Source of the DNA: Lentisphaerota bacterium
Lineage (GTDB): Bacteria > Verrucomicrobiota > Lentisphaeria > Victivallales > Victivallaceae
DNA: 64,000 bases
Direction of reading: 5' to 3'
NCBI GenBank assembly: GCA_015061805.1
Contig: SUVV01000008.1
Location: forward strand, 50,696-114,695
The position numbers and the translations under genes were made by a program. A model generated the notes under the pieces. The model was not told the DNA's origin. It searched no databases and saw nothing but the letters and a program-made list of their open reading frames with translations. Shown piece by piece: positions 8,887 through 16,881 of this stretch (position 1 is its first letter; each line of letters begins with the position of its first letter).

Positions 8887-10068
8887 ATGGATACCGAAAA
8901 TATTGACGGCGGCGACGGTCGCCCTCCGGGGTGTACCGGAAAAGTAGCTGTTTCTATTTACCGTTATTTCCCGCACGGCGGATTACAGAAGGATATGATG
9001 AATGCTGTAATGGCGCTCCGGAGCAGGAATGTTGATGTAACTATCTTTTGCATGTCTTGGGAAGCCCCGGAAATTCCGGAAAATGTCACCGTCCGCCGGG
9101 TGAGGGTTTCCGGAGCAACCAGTGCCCGCAGAGCGCACAAGTTCGATCTCGCATTGACCCGGATGCTCAAAAGGCGCAATTTCGATCTTCACTTGAGTTT
9201 CAATAAAGTTGCTTCGGCGGATTGTCACTTTGTCGATGATCTTCCCTTTGCCCGGAGCGATTACAAGACTCCCTGGTGGCGGCGGGTGTTTTCATCGCGC
9301 TGGCGGATCTATTCAAGGATGGAACGGCAGGTTTTCAGCGGCAGTTCGGATTCTCTGATCTTCTGCCTGGGGGAAAATCAGAAGCGTTACTATCGGGCGA
9401 TCTATTCCACTCCGAACGAACGTTTTCATTTATTGCCGCCCGGAATCGATGATATCTTTTGCGATGCCATGAAGTTCCGGGAGGAACGCCGCGAAGTCAC
9501 CCGGCAGGAGTTGGGTATCGCAGATGATGAACGGGCGCTCTTTATGGTCGGTTCCGCATTTTACGCCAAAGGCGCTGACCGGGCAATCGCCGCTCTGGCG
9601 GCACTGCCGGATGCGGTCGCGGCGAAGACAAAACTTTTCATTGTCGGCAGTAACGATGAAGAACGTTTCCGCTCATTTGCCAAACGCTGCGGGATCGATG
9701 ACCGGGTCTTTTTTCTCGGAGCGCGCAACGATGTGCCGCATCTGATGGCGGCGGCAGATCTGCTGATCCATCCGGCGCGCAGTGAGGCGTCCGGGATCGT
9801 TTTGCTGGAAGCACTTTGTTGTGGTACTCCGGTGCTTTGTTCCGGCAACTGCGGTTATGCGCATTATGTGCATGAGGCCGGTTGCGTGGTATTGCTCCGT
9901 CCTTTCCGGCAGAGCCACTTGAACCGGGCGCTGAAACTGATTCTGACGGTTCCGGGAAATCTGGAGGAACTTCAGCAATCGGTGATTGATGCCGGATTCC
10001 GCAGTGATCAATTCCGGCGCAGCGATGTCATAGCCGATGTTATTGTGAAAAAACTTTCTCTGTCCTGA
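8887..10068 (+). CDS. WaaG-like glycosyltransferase (GT4, GT-B fold)
   Basis: A 393-residue GT-B glycosyltransferase. The acceptor half starts with KVAVSIYRYFPHGGLQKDMM, close to the G-G-LQ-D loop of WaaG, which adds glucose to the LPS heptose core. The donor half has FMVGSAFYAKGADRAIAAL and the E-x7-E type nucleotide-sugar motif in SEASGIVLLEALCCGTPVL, followed by CGYAHYV, also WaaG-like. No ribosome site is obvious before the ATG. The inferred role is LPS core assembly at the inner membrane; the exact sugar is not determined. It converges on recF with 6 bases between stops. Confidence 0.8.
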   Translation: MDTENIDGGDGRPPGCTGKVAVSIYRYFPHGGLQKDMMNAVMALRSRNVDVTIFCMSWEAPEIPENVTVRRVRVSGATSARRAHKFDLALTRMLKRRNFDLHLSFNKVASADCHFVDDLPFARSDYKTPWWRRVFSSRWRIYSRMERQVFSGSSDSLIFCLGENQKRYYRAIYSTPNERFHLLPPGIDDIFCDAMKFREERREVTRQELGIADDERALFMVGSAFYAKGADRAIAALAALPDAVAAKTKLFIVGSNDEERFRSFAKRCGIDDRVFFLGARNDVPHLMAAADLLIHPARSEASGIVLLEALCCGTPVLCSGNCGYAHYVHEAGCVVLLRPFRQSHLNRALKLILTVPGNLEELQQSVIDAGFRSDQFRRSDVIADVIVKKLSLS

Positions 10069-10074
10069 AAAAGG

Positions 10075-11103
10075 TCAGAAGCGGATGATCTCCGACTCTT
10101 TCAACGCATCCGGAATGGTTGAGGCAAAGGTGAAAAAACTTTGATCGGCACCGGAAATGGTTTCCAGAAAGAGCTGGAGATTTTTTTCATCCAGTTCACC
10201 GGTGATGTCATCCGCCAACACCGCGACCGGAGCCGGGGTCTCCTGCCGGAACAGTTTGAACTGGGCAAGTTTCATCAGCAGTGATATCAAGCGCAACTGC
10301 CCGGTCGAACCGAAGTTTCGCAGTGGTTTGCCGTCAAAAATTATTTCAAATTCATCCAATTGAATACCGGTCAATGTGCAGCTGCGCCGCAGTTCGCTTG
10401 CCTTGCGGGAATGGAGCAATTTCAGGAATTCTTCCGGGGAATCGGGGGTGTCGGTCTTGTAATTGAGTTCAATACTGCCCCGGCTGTCCAGCAGAGTATT
10501 TACATTGTCTGCCAATTTTTCTGCATAGAAACGGCGCCTCCGGGCGATACACGGGGCTTGTTCTGCCAACTCTTCATCAAAGGCGTTGACCAGTTTGAGA
10601 TTTTGTTTCAGGGCGCGGTTGCGCTGGAGCAGGGCTCTGGTGTAACGGGAGAGGCGCTGGAGATATTCCGGTTCGACAGTGGAGATCAGGATATCAAAAA
10701 ATTTTCTCCGGCACCCGGAACTGCCGCCGGTGATCATCCGGTCTTCCGGTGAAAAAACGACGCAGTGGAACTCTCTGATGAATTCACTGGAACGGCGTAT
10801 CGCCGCCTTGCCGATAAACAACTCCCGCTGACCGGAAAGGCTTTCCCTGACCCGGATCTTTTCTCTGCCGTGGGCAGTCCGGATGGTGGCGCCGAGAGTG
10901 AAACTTTTTGCACCCAGCCGGATCAATTCGCGGGTAGGGGCATTGCGGAAAGAACGGAGCAGACTCAGGAAAGCGATGCTTTCCAGAGCGTTGCTTTTTC
11001 CGGTTCCGTTGGGGCCGTGAAATATTACCTGTTGATGCGAAAACGCCAATTCCCGGCAAGTGAAATTGCGGAAATCGGCGAGTTCAAGTTTTTCAATGAC
11101 CAC
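10075..11103 (-). CDS. recF: DNA replication and repair protein RecF
   Basis: A 342-residue SMC-like ATPase that loads RecA at gaps together with RecO and RecR. The Walker A reads GPNGTGKSNALESI, the ABC-type signature region is FGSTGQLRLISLLMKLAQF, and Walker B is VAVLADDITGELD. Length is slightly short of the usual 360. The start appears to be GTG at 11103, only 6 bases after the dnaN stop, so it is co-transcribed with dnaN. dnaA and gyrB, often adjacent, are not visible. Confidence 0.93.
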   Translation of the reverse strand: MVIEKLELADFRNFTCRELAFSHQQVIFHGPNGTGKSNALESIAFLSLLRSFRNAPTRELIRLGAKSFTLGATIRTAHGREKIRVRESLSGQRELFIGKAAIRRSSEFIREFHCVVFSPEDRMITGGSSGCRRKFFDILISTVEPEYLQRLSRYTRALLQRNRALKQNLKLVNAFDEELAEQAPCIARRRRFYAEKLADNVNTLLDSRGSIELNYKTDTPDSPEEFLKLLHSRKASELRRSCTLTGIQLDEFEIIFDGKPLRNFGSTGQLRLISLLMKLAQFKLFRQETPAPVAVLADDITGELDEKNLQLFLETISGADQSFFTFASTIPDALKESEIIRF

Positions 11104-11109
11104 TTTTTA

Positions 11110-12201
11110 TTACTTTTTACGCAGCGGCATGATGATGTAGACGAAACCTTCTCCGGCTTCGATGGCGACCGGAGCCAGCGGGTCGTTGAGTTTGATCTTG
11201 ACCGTTTCCGCATCGGTGTTGCGGAGCGGATCGGAGAGGAATACCGGGTTGAAGGAAACTTCAAACGGTTCGCCGTCATAAACTGCTTCGATCAAATCGG
11301 TACCTTCACCGACTTCGGCGCTGGAACCCTGCAGGAACAACTGATTGTTTTCAAAGCGGAGGATGATGAAACCGGTGGCAACCGAGAGCATCAGCGCGAC
11401 GGTTTCAATCTTGCTGCGCAGAACCTGAACCGGAACTTCGACTTCCTGTTTGAACTGGGCGGGGACGACCGCGCGGTAGTTGGGGAAGCTGCCTTCGATC
11501 AGCTTGGTGGTGAGGGTGAATCCGGCGGCGGAGAAGCAGCAGAGTTTTTCACCGAAGTCGATTGCGACTTCTTCTTCACCGTCGAGCAGGCGGCGGAGTT
11601 CAGCCATAGCCTTGAGGGGGACGATGGCATCGCCTTCGGCGGAGAGATTTTCGACGACACTTTCCTGCATCGCCATACGCTTGCCGTCGGTGGCAACGAG
11701 AGTTACCTTTTCATCTTTCATGCTGACCAGGATACCAGTCAGGACTTTGCGGGAGTCATCGGCGCTCACGGCGTAGGAGATGGAACCGATCATCCGTTTG
11801 AACTGATTCTGTTTGAATTTCGCCGAGCGGACAGTTTCAAATTCGGCGGCTTCGGGGAAGTCGGCGGCGGGGAGTCCGAGCAGGGTGAATTTCGCTGTGC
11901 CGCAGCAGATTTTGGCATGTTCCTGATCGTCGATGTCAAAGGAAACTTCCGGAGCGCCGAAACTGCCGATCAACTGGGTGAGTTTACGGGCGGGCAGAGT
12001 GGTGATGCCGTTTTCGCTGACTTCGGCTTCGACTTCGGTAGCAAGGCGCAGTTCCAAGTCGGTGGTGCAGAGTTTGAGTTTGCCCTCTTCAGCCTGGATG
12101 AGGACGTTGCTGAGCAGCGGAAGCATGGAATGCGAACCGATGATGCTGCCGACGCGCTGGAGCGCTTTCTGGAATTTTTCGCGGTTTACACTGAATTTCA
12201 T
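11110..12201 (-). CDS. dnaN: DNA polymerase III beta subunit (sliding clamp)
   Basis: A 363-residue beta clamp that tethers DNA polymerase III to the template. The N-terminus MKFSVNREKFQKALQRVGSI and TTDLELRLATEVEAEV are typical of domain I. The C-terminus VYIIMPLRKK matches the conserved end that forms the partner-binding pocket. An AGGAG ribosome site precedes the ATG, and a promoter lies at 12256-12284. It is followed by recF, a conserved pairing. Confidence 0.96.
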   Translation of the reverse strand: MKFSVNREKFQKALQRVGSIIGSHSMLPLLSNVLIQAEEGKLKLCTTDLELRLATEVEAEVSENGITTLPARKLTQLIGSFGAPEVSFDIDDQEHAKICCGTAKFTLLGLPAADFPEAAEFETVRSAKFKQNQFKRMIGSISYAVSADDSRKVLTGILVSMKDEKVTLVATDGKRMAMQESVVENLSAEGDAIVPLKAMAELRRLLDGEEEVAIDFGEKLCCFSAAGFTLTTKLIEGSFPNYRAVVPAQFKQEVEVPVQVLRSKIETVALMLSVATGFIILRFENNQLFLQGSSAEVGEGTDLIEAVYDGEPFEVSFNPVFLSDPLRNTDAETVKIKLNDPLAPVAIEAGEGFVYIIMPLRKK

Positions 12202-12255
12202 CTTTTGTTTTCTCCTGTGTATAAATATTATCTAATATAAATATTACTTGTTACA

Positions 12256-12284
12256 AATATAATCCACATTTCCCGGATTTTCAA
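12256..12284 (-). promoter_or_regulatory. Promoter of dnaN-recF
   Basis: Minus strand TTGAAA (12284-12279), 17 bases, TATATT (12261-12256). Confidence 0.7.
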
Positions 12285-12324
12285 ACTTTGACCGATAAAA
12301 ATCACAAATTTTTTATCCGCCTGG

Positions 12325-13263
12325 TCAATCAAAAGAGAGCTGATAGAGTTCCGCTTTGAAACCGGAACAGAGGATGCCCGCCAACTCCGCCGCCATCGTG
12401 TCGGCTTTGGTGCTGCCGATCATCCGGTGGATGAAATCGAACATGTCGGGGATGGTCATCAGGCAGGGGGGAGTTTCTGTGGAGGCAAGTTTCGCGGCGA
12501 TAGCGCTCCGGGCATCTTCCAGAATGGCGGAAGTTTCGTAGAGCGCCGGATAGAGTTCCAGTTCTGTAACCGGCGCCTGAAGTTCCCGGAACGAGGCGAA
12601 CTTTTCCATAAAAAAGAAAAATCTGATACCCGGAAATACCGGAGATACCGCATTTATCCGCAGAATTCCGCATTTCATCAAATCTGCCGCATCCGGCGGC
12701 ATCAGTGATACGATGTCCTGCCGGGTGAGGACGGTTCCGGAAACCGTATTGGCCGGATGGTTTTTCAGGTCGGCTTCGGCGGTTTCCCGCTCATAGTGGC
12801 GGGCGAGTTCCAGAACCAGATGCAGTGAAGCCAGTTCGATTTTCGCCAGCCGGAGCGCTTCGGCGCATTTTTCTGAAATTTTTTCCAGCCGCTCCTGCGA
12901 ACAGCCCAGATGTACCGCGAGAAAGTCGCGCAGATTTTCCGGGGTTGCGGACAACTGCACCAACTGTTCGCATGCGGTGGTGTTGCGGAAAAGTTCTGCA
13001 GCTTTGGCAAATCCGCTGTTTTCGAGCAGACGGATGACTGCGGCATCGATTTCACCTGCGTTGAAGATCAACTCCGGACGGGGCGCCCGGCGCAGAGTGT
13101 ATTCCAGTGCAAGGACGATGTCGTCGGAGATGTAACTTTCCTGTGCCATTCCGGCACTTTGAAATGCGGCGGCGATCCGGACTTGCAGGGCTTCCGGCTC
13201 AAAGGGGGAGATGCCCCCGTCGCTGTCTTTGAGGAGTATCGGATTTACAACAGTCTTGTACAT
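12325..13263 (-). CDS. ATP-cone-like protein of unknown function
   Basis: A 312-residue soluble protein I cannot name. Residues about 1-95 resemble an ATP-cone, the nucleotide-sensing domain of ribonucleotide reductases and NrdR: a lead strand with LLKDSDGGISPFEPEALQVR, a helix with RIAAAFQSAG, a D-x-I-x-x-x-V helix, and an EIDAAVIRLLENSGFAKAAELFR ending. The rest is mostly helical without recognised motifs (LELARHYERETAEADL, LMKCGILRINAVSPVFPGI), loosely recalling the N-terminal part of anaerobic reductases. It lies 6 bases from the mgtC-like gene upstream and is followed by the dnaN promoter. Confidence 0.7.
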   Translation of the reverse strand: MYKTVVNPILLKDSDGGISPFEPEALQVRIAAAFQSAGMAQESYISDDIVLALEYTLRRAPRPELIFNAGEIDAAVIRLLENSGFAKAAELFRNTTACEQLVQLSATPENLRDFLAVHLGCSQERLEKISEKCAEALRLAKIELASLHLVLELARHYERETAEADLKNHPANTVSGTVLTRQDIVSLMPPDAADLMKCGILRINAVSPVFPGIRFFFFMEKFASFRELQAPVTELELYPALYETSAILEDARSAIAAKLASTETPPCLMTIPDMFDFIHRMIGSTKADTMAAELAGILCSGFKAELYQLSFD

Positions 13264-13269
13264 GGAAAC

Positions 13270-13950
13270 TTATTCAAATTTTTCAAGTTTGATGCCGGGG
13301 ATCTTTTCCAGCCGGCGCAGAACCATTCCGGAATCATTGCGCCGGGCCCGGTAGCGGATGACCATTTTGACCCGGATGCCGTCGTTTTCCTTTTGGAATG
13401 AATAGTTTCCGGCAGAAAAACCTTTGGACGGCAGCAGAGCGATTATCTTACTCAATGAGTTTTCGCTTTTGGTGGAGAATGTCACATGCACGCTCCGGGA
13501 GATCAGTCCCAGATGCGCCGAACTCAAACGGAGCAGTTCAAAACAGATCAGCGCCAGAACCGTTGCCGCCATGCCGAGGACATACATTCCTCCGCCGATC
13601 GCCATACCGATCCCGGCGGCGACCCACAATCCGGCGGCGGTGGTCAATCCCTGGACAGTTTCTTTTCGGAAAATGATGATGCCGGCACCGAGAAAACCGA
13701 TGCCGCTGACGATCTGTGCCGCCACCCGGCTGGGGTCGAATCTGCCGTAACCGATGACCGGCATCAGGTCACCGAAGCCGTGCTGGGAAACGATCATCAT
13801 CAGCGCACTGCCCAGTGCCACGAGAAAGTGGGTTCGGATGCCGGCTTCTTTGGCACGCAGTTCCCGTTCGATACCGATACACGCTCCGAGCAGTCCGGCT
13901 GCGCAGAGACGGATGATGAAGTCAACTTCCGGAAATTCTGGAAAAATCAT
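13270..13950 (-). CDS. MgtC/SapB family membrane protein
   Basis: A 226-residue protein of the MgtC family, linked elsewhere to growth at low Mg2+ and to ATP synthase control. The membrane part begins DFIIRLCAAGLLGACIGIER, with the conserved ERE/KEAGIRTHFLVALGSALMMIVS and GIGFLGAGIIIF segments. A C-terminal cytoplasmic ACT-like domain follows. The first ATG (13965) has no ribosome site, while the ATG at 13950 has GAGG nine bases before it, so I use 13950. It is co-transcribed with the ATP-cone-like gene. Confidence 0.88.
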   Translation of the reverse strand: MIFPEFPEVDFIIRLCAAGLLGACIGIERELRAKEAGIRTHFLVALGSALMMIVSQHGFGDLMPVIGYGRFDPSRVAAQIVSGIGFLGAGIIIFRKETVQGLTTAAGLWVAAGIGMAIGGGMYVLGMAATVLALICFELLRLSSAHLGLISRSVHVTFSTKSENSLSKIIALLPSKGFSAGNYSFQKENDGIRVKMVIRYRARRNDSGMVLRRLEKIPGIKLEKFE

Positions 13951-13991
13951 ATTTTCAAACCTCATGTTTCAGTTGTATTATACCGGCAGAT

Positions 13992-14019
13992 ACTATACAG
14001 CCGGAAAAAATTTTTTCAA
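13992..14019 (-). promoter_or_regulatory. Promoter of the mgtC-like operon
   Basis: Minus strand TTGAAA (14019-14014), 16 bases, TATAGT (13997-13992). Divergent from the prmC promoter. Confidence 0.6.
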
Positions 14020-14039
14020 ATCTTTTTGCAGAAATTTAC

Positions 14040-14068
14040 TTGAAAAGTGCCTGCTTGCAGGCTAAATT
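14040..14068 (+). promoter_or_regulatory. Promoter of prmC
   Basis: CTTGAAA, 17 bases, TAAATT. The -10 ends only 9 bases before the prmC ATG, so the message would have almost no 5' leader. Confidence 0.6.
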
Positions 14069-14077
14069 TTATCCACT

Positions 14078-14908
14078 ATGAATTATCTGGAACTTTATCA
14101 GGAGTGTTCCGCTGCTTTGAAAACGGCGGAGATCGAAAATTACCGGAATGAAGCGCGCTGGCTGGTTTTGGAGCCGTTTCAGCTTTCTGCCGGTGATTTG
14201 TATTCTGCCGCACCTGTGCCGCCGGAACAGATCGACCGGGTACGGCAATTGTGCGCCCGGCGCTGTCAGCACGAGCCGCTGCAGTACCTGCTCGGCAGTG
14301 CTCCATTCGGCGAACTTGAACTTGCGGTGACTCCGGCGGTACTCATTCCCCGGTGCGAAACGGTGATGCTGGCGGAATTCGTTTTGCAGCATTTGGCTCC
14401 CGGAGCATCTCTGCTCGACGTCGGCTGCGGAAGCGGGGCGATCGCTCTGCTCGCGGCATCCCGGCGTCCGGATATCCGCGTTACGGCGGTGGACAAAAGC
14501 CCGGAGGCGTTACGCGTGGCAGAACTCAATGCCCGCAGTTTGGATCTTGCCGCCGTGCCGGAATTTCTGGAAAGCGACCTGCTTTCGGCACTCGTTCACC
14601 GCCGTTTTGACGTGATCGTTGCCAATCTGCCCTACGTCACCTTTGATGAATACGCTGAACTTGCCCCGGATGTCCGGGAATATGAACCGCAGATGGCGTT
14701 GACTGCCGATGATAATGGTATGGCGCTGATCAGCCGCCTGATTGCCGATTCTCCGGAACACCTCAAGCCCGGTGGACTCCTTGCTCTGGAGATGTCGCCT
14801 CATCAGACCGCCCGGGCGGCTGACGAGATGAGCCGGTGCGGATTTGAAAATATTTCTGTTTTTGCCGATCAGTTCGGAAAAAAACGTTTTGTTGCCGGAG
14901 TATTGTAA
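14078..14908 (+). CDS. prmC: Peptide chain release factor N5-glutamine methyltransferase
   Basis: A 276-residue PrmC/HemK that methylates the GGQ glutamine of release factors RF1 and RF2 using SAM. The helical N-terminal domain contains EPLQYLLGSAPFGELELAV. The SAM site is LLDVGCGSGAIALLAASRRP (about 112-131). The substrate motif is NLPY (183-186) where most family members have NPPY. Length is normal. No ribosome site is visible, and the promoter's -10 lies only 9 bases upstream, suggesting a near-leaderless message. Confidence 0.9.
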   Translation: MNYLELYQECSAALKTAEIENYRNEARWLVLEPFQLSAGDLYSAAPVPPEQIDRVRQLCARRCQHEPLQYLLGSAPFGELELAVTPAVLIPRCETVMLAEFVLQHLAPGASLLDVGCGSGAIALLAASRRPDIRVTAVDKSPEALRVAELNARSLDLAAVPEFLESDLLSALVHRRFDVIVANLPYVTFDEYAELAPDVREYEPQMALTADDNGMALISRLIADSPEHLKPGGLLALEMSPHQTARAADEMSRCGFENISVFADQFGKKRFVAGVL

Positions 14909-14914
14909 AAGCAC

Positions 14915-14943
14915 TTGAAATAAACCGGAGAACATGCTATATT
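14915..14943 (+). promoter_or_regulatory. Promoter of the rfbFGH-pepD operon
   Basis: CTTGAAA, 17 bases, TATATT; about 40 bases before the rfbF ATG. Confidence 0.7.
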
Positions 14944-14984
14944 CTCACCGGTGAATAATAAATCTGAACAACCAGGAGTTCTTT

Positions 14985-15800
14985 ATGAATCGTGACTTGC
15001 CGGAAATGCCCCCGGTTATGATCCTGTGCGGCGGCCGGGGAACCCGTCTGCGGGAAGTGACCGAACTGCTCCCCAAACCGATGGTGCCGGTCGGAGGATT
15101 GCCGATAGTCTGGCACATCATGAAAAGTTATGCCGCATTCGGCTGTCGCCGTTTTATCCTCTGTCTGGGCTATAAGCGCGAAGAATTCGTCGACTTTTTT
15201 CTGAATTACCGCGCCCGCACTGCCGATATCACTCTCACTCTGGGCAATCAACCGCAGATGACCTTCCACGGCAGCGATGATGAATCCGATTGGCAGGTCA
15301 CCCTTGCCGGAACCGGAGAAGATACCAAAACCGGCGGACGGGTTTTGAAAGCTGCCCGTTATCTTGCTCCGGAAGATAAAGAATTTTTCCTCACTTACGG
15401 CGACGGCGTTGCCAATATAAATATCGCGGAACTTTACCGTATGCATTTACAGAGCAATAAGTTGCTGACCATCAGTGCAGTTCATCCGGAGGGACGTTTC
15501 GGCGAACTGGCGCTGGAGGGCAATGCGGTGCAGAGTTTTTCGGAAAAACCCCTGCGCCGCAGCGGTTATATCAACGGCGGATTTATGGTCGTTGACCGCC
15601 GGGTGGTCGGAGGCTATCTGGAAAATCAGCCGGATCGCTTCTTTGAAGCCGAACCCATGGCAAAAATCGCTGCTGATGGTGAAATGCAGGCGTATTGCCA
15701 TGAAGGTTTCTGGCAATGCATGGACAATCCGCGGGAATATACTTTGCTCAATGAGTTGTGGAACTCCGGCAATGCTCCGTGGACCGAATTCTGGGAATGA
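14985..15800 (+). CDS. rfbF: Glucose-1-phosphate cytidylyltransferase
   Basis: A 271-residue nucleotidyltransferase that makes CDP-glucose from CTP and glucose-1-phosphate, the first step to CDP-linked deoxyhexoses. The N-terminal motif LCGGRGTRLREVTELLPKPM is the nucleotide-binding loop, and the central FFLTYGDGVANINI binds the metal. SEKPLRRSGYINGGFMVVD and the C-terminal FWQCMDNPRE are typical of this enzyme. AGGAG precedes the ATG. It is followed after 7 bases by rfbG. Confidence 0.93.
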   Translation: MNRDLPEMPPVMILCGGRGTRLREVTELLPKPMVPVGGLPIVWHIMKSYAAFGCRRFILCLGYKREEFVDFFLNYRARTADITLTLGNQPQMTFHGSDDESDWQVTLAGTGEDTKTGGRVLKAARYLAPEDKEFFLTYGDGVANINIAELYRMHLQSNKLLTISAVHPEGRFGELALEGNAVQSFSEKPLRRSGYINGGFMVVDRRVVGGYLENQPDRFFEAEPMAKIAADGEMQAYCHEGFWQCMDNPREYTLLNELWNSGNAPWTEFWE

Positions 15801-15807
15801 CCCCGCT

Positions 15808-16881
15808 ATGCAATTCGGCAATATTTATTCAGGAAAACGGGTGCTGGTCACCGGAGATACCGGATTCAAAGGTTCTGTTCTTGCCGGATGGCTGGCTGAA
15901 CTCGGCGCGGAGGTCCTCGGAATCTCTCTTGAAGTTCAACCGGAATCCCATTACGCTTTTTTGAAAGAGCGCCCGTGGAAAACCGTTTTTTGCGATATCC
16001 GCAACCGCGAGATGCTGAAACGGCACATCGTTGATTTTTCTCCGGAAATCGTCTTTCATCTGGCGGCACAGCCGCTGGTGCGGTTGAGTTACGCTGAAAG
16101 TGCCGCGACCTTTGATACCAATGTCACCGGTACATTGAATCTTCTGGAAGCCGTCCGCGCCGTTCCGTCATGCCGGAGCGTAGTGGTCATCACCAGCGAT
16201 AAGTGTTATGAAAACCGCGAAGATGGTATCCCCTGCAAGGAAACTGATCCGATGGGCGGTTTTGATCCGTACAGTGCTTCCAAAGGATGCGCTGAATTGC
16301 TGACCGGCTGTTATCAGCGCAGTTTCTTTGCAAATGGAAATACTCTGGTTGCCTCTGCCCGCGCCGGAAATGTCATCGGCGGCGGTGATTGGGCACCAGA
16401 CCGTCTGATCCCTGATTTGATGCGTGCCGCTGCTTCCGGTAAAGAGGCGGTCTTGCGTAATCCGGAGGCATTGCGTCCGTGGCAGCATGTTTTTGAACCG
16501 CTTTCCGGATATCTGCTTCTGGGAGCCCGGCTCTATTACGGAGAACGGAGTTTTGTCGGCGGCTGGAATTTCGGCCCCGCTTCCGGTGAAGCGTGGAGTG
16601 TCCGGGCGGTTGCGGATAAATTGCAGGAATTCTGGCCGAAATTCCAATACCGGATCGAATGTGACCCCAAGGCGCCGCATGAAGCAAAACTGCTTCAACT
16701 GGATTGTGCCAAAAGCCGCGAATTTCTGGAATGGTCCGGCGTCTGGGATATTGAAAAAACTTTGAAAATGACTGCAATGTGGTATGCCCGGTGGTATGAG
16801 CAGCGGCAGATCGCCACTATGGATATGCTTCACGAATATATTTCAGATGCCGCCGCCAAAGGTTTGATATGGACAAAGTAA
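15808..16881 (+). CDS. rfbG: CDP-glucose 4,6-dehydratase
   Basis: A 357-residue short-chain dehydrogenase that converts CDP-glucose to CDP-4-dehydro-6-deoxyglucose using bound NAD. The Rossmann motif is VLVTGDTGFKGSVLAGWLAE. The family segment FHLAAQPLVRLSY, the catalytic TSDKCYEN, and YSASKGCAELLT are all present. The frame is open far upstream inside rfbF, but the ATG at 15808 gives the normal length and N-terminus. It overlaps rfbH by 13 bases. Confidence 0.93.
   Translation: MQFGNIYSGKRVLVTGDTGFKGSVLAGWLAELGAEVLGISLEVQPESHYAFLKERPWKTVFCDIRNREMLKRHIVDFSPEIVFHLAAQPLVRLSYAESAATFDTNVTGTLNLLEAVRAVPSCRSVVVITSDKCYENREDGIPCKETDPMGGFDPYSASKGCAELLTGCYQRSFFANGNTLVASARAGNVIGGGDWAPDRLIPDLMRAAASGKEAVLRNPEALRPWQHVFEPLSGYLLLGARLYYGERSFVGGWNFGPASGEAWSVRAVADKLQEFWPKFQYRIECDPKAPHEAKLLQLDCAKSREFLEWSGVWDIEKTLKMTAMWYARWYEQRQIATMDMLHEYISDAAAKGLIWTK

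Noticed and set aside
10765..12240. A 491-codon open frame antisense to dnaN and recF
   Set aside because: It mirrors two well-recognised genes, shows composition-driven repeats of F, G and E, and matches no protein family. Similar long antisense frames elsewhere (for example 257-1819) were dropped for the same reason.
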